Of a stretch of 64,000 nucleotides of DNA, positions 60,107-64,000 are shown in pieces (the first letter of the stretch is position 1; each line of letters begins with the position of its first letter). The notes under the pieces were generated by a model. The model was given only the letters and a program-made list of their open reading frames with translations. It was not told the origin of the DNA and made no database searches. Both the position numbers and the translations under genes were made by a program. This DNA is from Bosea sp. Tri-49 (lineage in GTDB: Bacteria > Pseudomonadota > Alphaproteobacteria > Rhizobiales > Beijerinckiaceae), in assembly GCF_003952665.1 (NCBI RefSeq), contig NZ_CP017946.1, positions 3,966,501-4,030,500 on the forward strand, written 5' to 3'.

Positions 60107-60328
60107 ATGGGTCAGGTCCTGATGGGTCAGGTTTTGCAGTTCCGGTTGAAGCCACCGGCCGCCGAGTACGACGGCGATGCGCTCGACCTCATGTCAGCGA
60201 TCGACTTCGCCCTGCGCGACCTCGCCGACATCACCCCGCATATCCTGCATGAGCCGAGCCGCGAGCAGGCGCGGCAATGCCGGGAGATGCTGCAGGACGC
60301 TTTCGACGCGGCGCTGCGAGCCGGCTGA
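60107..60328 (+). CDS. Small hypothetical protein
   Basis: A 73-aa helical protein (LDLMSAIDFALRDLADITPH), with no recognised domain. The 5' end carries a tandem duplication of ATGGGTCAGGT at 60107 and 60119, which gives two in-frame start codons; a GTG at 60095 is a third option. A 13-bp palindrome GACGAGACTCGTC (60059-60071) lies upstream. Codon use is like the neighbours, so it is plausible but unconfirmed. Confidence 0.5.
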   Translation: MGQVLMGQVLQFRLKPPAAEYDGDALDLMSAIDFALRDLADITPHILHEPSREQARQCREMLQDAFDAALRAG

Positions 60329-60330
60329 CC

Positions 60331-60693
60331 TCAGTCGCGCCTGACAGCGACGACATCGCCCTCGTCGTTAATGACGACGCGGATGTCCTCGTCATCACCA
60401 TCGGTTCCCGAGACGATCCAGACGCCACGACGGCGGCGGACATTCTCGACATCGACCACACCGCTACGACGGGCGATCCGCACGGCCTCGCGCCGGCTGA
60501 TGCCGTAGTCCTCGTCGTCATCGTCATAGGCGGGAGCCGGTGGCCTGGGCGGGTACGGCGGCGCCATGGGCGCGCCGGGCGCCGGGATGTCGACCGGCGG
60601 CGCGACCGCACTGCCGCTCAGCGCCTGAGCGAAGGCCGATCCAGCCGGGACGAGGCCGAGGCATGCGGTCAGGACGAAGCGACGGGTCAGCAT
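60331..60693 (-). CDS. Exported PepSY-like small protein
   Basis: A 120-aa protein with a signal peptide (MLTRRFVLTACLGLVPAGSAFA, residues 1-22) and a Pro-rich linker. A C-terminal PepSY-like module follows (ISRREAVRIARRSGVVDVEN, then GVWIVSGTDGDDEDIRVVIN). PepSY modules occur in periplasmic inhibitors and sensors. A stretch of four Asp in the linker may bind metal. A much longer in-frame reading upstream is antisense to anmK and is not accepted. Confidence 0.7.
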   Translation of the reverse strand: MLTRRFVLTACLGLVPAGSAFAQALSGSAVAPPVDIPAPGAPMAPPYPPRPPAPAYDDDDEDYGISRREAVRIARRSGVVDVENVRRRRGVWIVSGTDGDDEDIRVVINDEGDVVAVRRD

Positions 60694-60813
60694 GGCCGAT
60701 CTCCAGATGAGGCTAGCCTTGGGTAGGCAGTGATTTCGTCGGAATCGGGTCAGGATTGCGGGCGAAGCTTGCCTGTGACAGGCATCACCCCGGACGAGAC
60801 GGAGATACGGCGC

Positions 60814-61935
60814 ATGCAGCCAGCCTGGGCGATCGGCCTGATGACCGGAACGGTCCTCGACGGCAATATCGATATCGCCGCCATCCGCACGGACGGCACG
60901 GCCGTGGCCGAATTCGGGCCTTGGCGGCTCTCGCCCTATCGCCAGGAGGTCCGCGACCTGCTGGCGCAGGCGGTACAGGCTGCGCTCGGTTGGCGTTTCG
61001 AGGGGGCAGAGCCGGCGATCTTCGCCGAGGCCGAGCGCGCGCTCACCACGGCGCAAGCGGATGCCGTCGCTGAGTTCCTTGTCGCCGAGGGCATCGCGGC
61101 AAGCGAGGTCGCAGCCATCGGCTTCCATGGCCAGACGGTGTTGCATCGCGCCCCGACCAAAGATCGCAAGGGCGACACCCGCCAGCTCGGCGACGGCGCA
61201 CTGATGGCGCGGCAGCTCGGCATCGATGTCGTCTACGATTTCCGCACAGCCGATGTCCGCGCCGGAGGCCAGGGCGCGCCCCTCGTCGCAAGCTACCATG
61301 CAGCGCTGATGCGCAGCATCAAGGCCGGGCAGGAGACGGCGGTGCTCAATCTCGGCGGCGTCGGCAATCTCAGCGCCTTTGCCGACGCCAACCATGTGCT
61401 TGCGTTCGACACCGGTCCGGGCAATGCGCCGCTGAACGACTGGATCAAGCAGCACGGCAAGGGCGAGATGGATCGCGACGGCGCCTTCTCGCTCGCCGGC
61501 ACTGTCGACGAGGCCCGGCTCAAGCGGTTGCTGGAACATCCTTATCTCGTCGCGCCCTATCCGAAATCGCTCGACCGCTACGATTTCACCGCCGCGATGG
61601 CCGAGGGTCTCCCCTTCGCGGACGGGGCGGCGACGCTGACCGCCTTCACCGCCGGCGCGGTCGGCCGCGGGCTCGACCTTCTGCCGGTCAGGCCGCAACG
61701 AATAATCGTCTGCGGCGGCGGGCGGCGCAACCCGGCGATCATGGCGGCACTCAATGCCCGCACCGGCGCCAAGGCGATTCCAGCCGAGGCGGTCGGCTGG
61801 CGCGGCGACGCGATCGAGGCCGAATGCTTCGCCTTCCTCGCCATGCGCCGCAAAGCCGGGCTGCCGATCTCCTTCCCGCTGACCACCGGTGTGCTGGAGC
61901 CAATAACCGGCGGGCGGATCGCGGTAGGGCGTTGA
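60814..61935 (+). CDS. anmK: Anhydro-N-acetylmuramic acid kinase
   Basis: A 373-aa kinase that opens and phosphorylates 1,6-anhydro-MurNAc to MurNAc 6-phosphate in cell-wall recycling. Phosphate-1 motif is [13 protein letters not shown] near residue 8, a Hyphomicrobiales-style variant of [25 protein letters not shown] has the catalytic-region Asp/His motif, and [15 protein letters not shown] and [17 protein letters not shown] follow. The ATG at 60814 puts the motif at the usual distance; an upstream GTG at 60730 would add 28 residues unlike homologues. Confidence 0.9.
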   Translation: MQPAWAIGLMTGTVLDGNIDIAAIRTDGTAVAEFGPWRLSPYRQEVRDLLAQAVQAALGWRFEGAEPAIFAEAERALTTAQADAVAEFLVAEGIAASEVAAIGFHGQTVLHRAPTKDRKGDTRQLGDGALMARQLGIDVVYDFRTADVRAGGQGAPLVASYHAALMRSIKAGQETAVLNLGGVGNLSAFADANHVLAFDTGPGNAPLNDWIKQHGKGEMDRDGAFSLAGTVDEARLKRLLEHPYLVAPYPKSLDRYDFTAAMAEGLPFADGAATLTAFTAGAVGRGLDLLPVRPQRIIVCGGGRRNPAIMAALNARTGAKAIPAEAVGWRGDAIEAECFAFLAMRRKAGLPISFPLTTGVLEPITGGRIAVGR

Positions 61936-61983
61936 CAGGCTGGCGCTGCGATAGTTTGAAACTTGGCGACCGACCCATTGCAG

Positions 61984-62092
61984 GTCGTCCCGGACAAGTG
62001 GCGAAGCCGCGCCGATCCGGGACCCATGCCTCAGCCCTATCGGAAAGGCTTAGGCATGGGTCCCAGGTCTCCCTGCGGTCGCCCGGGACGAT
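61984..62092. repeat. Second type of palindromic repeat element
   Basis: Arms GGGACCCATGCCTCAGCC (62019-62036) and GGCTTAGGCATGGGTCCC (62047-62064) pair with one mismatch. Outer arms GTCGTCCCGG (61984-61993) and CCGGGACGAT (62083-62092) pair with one mismatch. The rest of the 206-bp gap between anmK and rfbC holds no gene. Elements of this look are common between genes in Bradyrhizobium/Bosea-like genomes. Confidence 0.7.
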
Positions 62093-62141
62093 CGAGGAGG
62101 CTAAGCGACTGGGAAACAGCCGCGCAGCCAACTGGAGCACC

Positions 62142-62720
62142 ATGAGCAACTTCGCCTTCGAGCCTCTCACCATCCCTTCCATCGTGCTGATCCGCCCGAA
62201 GAAATTCGGCGATGCACGCGGCTACTTCATGGAGACTTGGAGTGCGCAGGACTTCGCGGCAGCCGGCATCGGCACCGTCTTCGTGCAGGACAACCAGTCG
62301 CTCTCGGCGGCGCGCGGAGTGGTGCGTGGCCTGCACTTTCAGGCCCCGCCAGCGGCGCAGGCCAAGCTGATCCGAGTGCTGAAAGGCGCGATCTTCGACG
62401 TCACGGTCGATATTCGCCGGGGATCGCCGAGCTACGGCAAATGGTGTGCGGCGACGCTCACCGCTGATGGCGCCGAACAGCTCTTCGTGCCGCGCGGCTT
62501 CGCCCATGCCTTCTGCACGCTCGAGCCCGATACCGAGGTGGTCTACAAGGTCGACGCTCCCTATGCGCCGCAGGCCGAGGGTGGCATTGCCTGGGACGAC
62601 CCTGAACTCGCGATCGACTGGCCGGTCTCCAAGACTGAAGCGCAGCTTTCCGGTAAGGACGCAGCCCTGCCCGGCTTTGCCGGCTTCGTCAGCCCGTTCC
62701 GCTATGAGGACTTCGCGTGA
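62142..62720 (+). CDS. rfbC: dTDP-4-dehydrorhamnose 3,5-epimerase
   Basis: A 192-aa cupin enzyme that epimerises dTDP-4-dehydro-6-deoxyglucose at C3 and C5 in dTDP-L-rhamnose synthesis. Characteristic regions are [33 protein letters not shown], with the catalytic His in RGLHFQ, and [19 protein letters not shown]. The ATG at 62142 has GGAG upstream; the earlier in-frame codons fall in the repeat. It is the first of two rhamnose genes; rfbA and rfbD are not in the window. Confidence 0.92.
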   Translation: MSNFAFEPLTIPSIVLIRPKKFGDARGYFMETWSAQDFAAAGIGTVFVQDNQSLSAARGVVRGLHFQAPPAAQAKLIRVLKGAIFDVTVDIRRGSPSYGKWCAATLTADGAEQLFVPRGFAHAFCTLEPDTEVVYKVDAPYAPQAEGGIAWDDPELAIDWPVSKTEAQLSGKDAALPGFAGFVSPFRYEDFA

Positions 62721-63772
62721 AACGCTATCTCGTCACCGGCGGCGCCGGCTTCATCGGCTCGGCAGTTGTGCGCCACCTGATCCGGCAGACGCCGCATCAG
62801 GTGCTGGTCGTCGACAAGCTGACCTATGCCGGCAACCGCGACAATCTCGAGCCCGTCTCGAACGATCCGCGGCTATCATTTCTTGAGGCCGATATCGGCG
62901 ATGCGGCGGCGATGCGGCAGGCCTTCGCCGACTTCCGGCCCGATATCGTCATGCACCTCGCCGCCGAGAGCCATGTCGACCGTTCGATCGACGGGCCTGC
63001 CGCCTTCATCGAGACGAATATCGTCGGCTCCTTCGGGCTGCTGCAGGAGGCGCTGCGGCACTATCGCTCGCTGCCGCCGGCGGAGCAGGCCGACTTCCGC
63101 TTCCACCAGATCTCGACCGACGAGGTCTTCGGCTCGCTCGGCGAGGACGGGTTGTTCAGCGAAAGCTCACCCTACCAGCCGAACTCGCCCTATTCGGCCT
63201 CGAAAGCCGCTTCCGACCATCTGGCGCGGGCCTGGCACCATACCTACGGGCTGCCCGTCGTGCTCTCGAACTGCTCGAACAATTACGGGCCCTATCACTT
63301 CCCCGAGAAGCTGATCCCGCTGATGATCCTCAACGCGCTCGAAGGCAAGGGCCTGCCCGTCTACGGCTCCGGCGCCAATGTCCGCGACTGGCTGCATGTC
63401 GAGGACCATGCGCGGGCGCTCGCCCTGATCGCGCAGAGCGGTCGGATCGGCGAGAGCTACAATGTCGGCGGCAATGCCGAGCGCAGCAATCTTCAGGTGG
63501 TCAAGGCGATCTGCGCACTGATGGACGAGCTTGCGCCCGATGTCGCGATCGGCCCGCGCGAGAGCCTGATCCGCTTCGTCGCCGATCGGCCGGGCCATGA
63601 CCAACGCTATGCGATCGACGCTTCCAAGATCGAGCGCGAGCTCGGCTGGCGGCCGCAGGAGAGCTTCGAGAGCGGGCTGCGCAAGACGATCGCCTGGTAT
63701 CTGGAGAACCGCGACTGGTGGGGCCGGATCCGCTCCGGCGTCTATCGCGGCGAGCGGCTCGGCGCGGGCTGA
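62717..63772 (+). CDS. rfbB: dTDP-glucose 4,6-dehydratase
   Basis: A 351-aa extended SDR enzyme that makes dTDP-4-dehydro-6-deoxyglucose. NAD-binding [11 protein letters not shown] is at residues 8-18, the catalytic motif [11 protein letters not shown] contains Tyr and Lys, and [13 protein letters not shown] is the family DE segment. The start is GTG, overlapping the rfbC stop (GTGA). Rhamnose made by this pathway may feed the glycan cluster, though the two loci are about 14 kb apart. Confidence 0.92.
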   Translation: MKRYLVTGGAGFIGSAVVRHLIRQTPHQVLVVDKLTYAGNRDNLEPVSNDPRLSFLEADIGDAAAMRQAFADFRPDIVMHLAAESHVDRSIDGPAAFIETNIVGSFGLLQEALRHYRSLPPAEQADFRFHQISTDEVFGSLGEDGLFSESSPYQPNSPYSASKAASDHLARAWHHTYGLPVVLSNCSNNYGPYHFPEKLIPLMILNALEGKGLPVYGSGANVRDWLHVEDHARALALIAQSGRIGESYNVGGNAERSNLQVVKAICALMDELAPDVAIGPRESLIRFVADRPGHDQRYAIDASKIERELGWRPQESFESGLRKTIAWYLENRDWWGRIRSGVYRGERLGAG

Positions 63773-63844
63773 AGCCCGCGACCTCGTGCCGCTATCACCC
63801 GCTTGTCATTGGCTTTTCCCGATGGAAGAGGGCATTTGACCGGT

Positions 63845-64000
63845 ATGATCGCGACGAGCCTTCCACACCGGACCGCCAACCGGCTGTTGCAACGCGCCGC
63901 AATGGCACTGGCCCTGCTGGCGCCCGCGCCGCTGCTCGCCGCCGAATCCGCGCCCGTGACCTCGGCGCGCGTAACCGCCACGCTGCTGTCGAGCCGCGAT
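63845..64000 (+). CDS. Exported protein, N-terminal fragment (right edge of window)
   Basis: The first 52 codons only. A signal peptide (MALALLAPAPLLAAESA, about residues 20-36) is followed by VTSARVTATLLSSRD. The opening of the mature part resembles the N-terminal domain of DsbD-like thiol:disulfide proteins, but there is too little sequence to be confident. It starts 72 bp after rfbB on the same strand. Confidence 0.5.
   Translation, partial: MIATSLPHRTANRLLQRAAMALALLAPAPLLAAESAPVTSARVTATLLSSRD

Noticed and set aside
60694..61698. In-frame upstream extension of the PepSY-like gene (total 455 aa)
   Set aside because: The extension is antisense to anmK; the signal peptide begins at 60693.

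Overview
The window is GC-rich chromosomal DNA (roughly two thirds G+C by eye) from an alphaproteobacterium, most likely of the order Hyphomicrobiales (Rhizobiales) and possibly Bosea-like. The genus is a guess. The order-level call rests on the rhizobial glpD-glpSTPQUV glycerol uptake layout, an LdtR-like MarR regulator, the Hyphomicrobiales-style AnmK motif, and palindromic repeats of the CGTCATTGCGAG...GAAGCAATCCAG type. Genes are densely packed, with many ATGA or TGATG overlaps. I see no tRNA, rRNA, CRISPR array, transposase or phage gene.

Layout. 0-7.8 kb: end of a DeoR-type regulator, then glpD and the glycerol ABC transporter glpSTPQUV, closed by a strong terminator. 7.8-9.7 kb: a VOC protein and a MarR regulator, divergent from a DUF899 thioredoxin-like protein. 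9.7-14.9 kb: a 4-hydroxybutyryl-CoA dehydratase/HpaB-superfamily protein and an AidB-like acyl-CoA dehydrogenase, divergent from a TetR-isochorismatase-DsbA/HCCA isomerase operon. 15-16.3 kb: a Vgb-like beta-propeller protein and a c-type cytochrome. 16.3-21.9 kb: a branched-chain amino acid type ABC operon and a TetR regulator. 22-25.4 kb: an isoquinoline-oxidoreductase-like molybdenum hydroxylase with a diheme cytochrome. 25.4-28.5 kb: AMP nucleosidase, a GntR regulator, OsmC and a SnoaL-like protein.

28.5-49 kb is the most unusual part. It holds a glycosyltransferase and an LdtR-like MarR regulator, then (divergently) a type I secretion ABC ATPase and its membrane-fusion partner, and a 264-aa protein that is almost nothing but RTX nonapeptides. 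After a large hairpin comes a long run of co-oriented glycan genes: a GT2, a methyltransferase, a GT4, a tail-anchored coiled-coil protein, a degenerate GT2 paralogue, a second GT4, two polysaccharide pyruvyl transferase paralogues around an exported propeller-like protein, and a GSCFA protein. The plan resembles Caulobacter rsaADE next to O-antigen genes, and I infer a secreted RTX surface or matrix protein coupled to a dedicated glycan. Two AT-rich intergenic islands with clean palindromes flank the secretion genes.

49-56.4 kb: a LacI regulator is divergent from a TRAP transporter (separate DctP, fused DctQM), a VOC protein, a RuBisCO-like protein and a DUF1537 four-carbon acid sugar kinase. 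The last two resemble the OiaX/OiaT and OiaK steps of apionate catabolism, but the usual upstream enzymes are missing, so this may be a variant pathway. 56.4-60 kb: a repeat lipoprotein, a D-aminopeptidase-like serine hydrolase and an orphan peptide-type binding protein. 60-64 kb: small proteins, anmK, a palindromic repeat, rfbC and rfbB (dTDP-sugar synthesis), and the start of an exported protein at the right edge.
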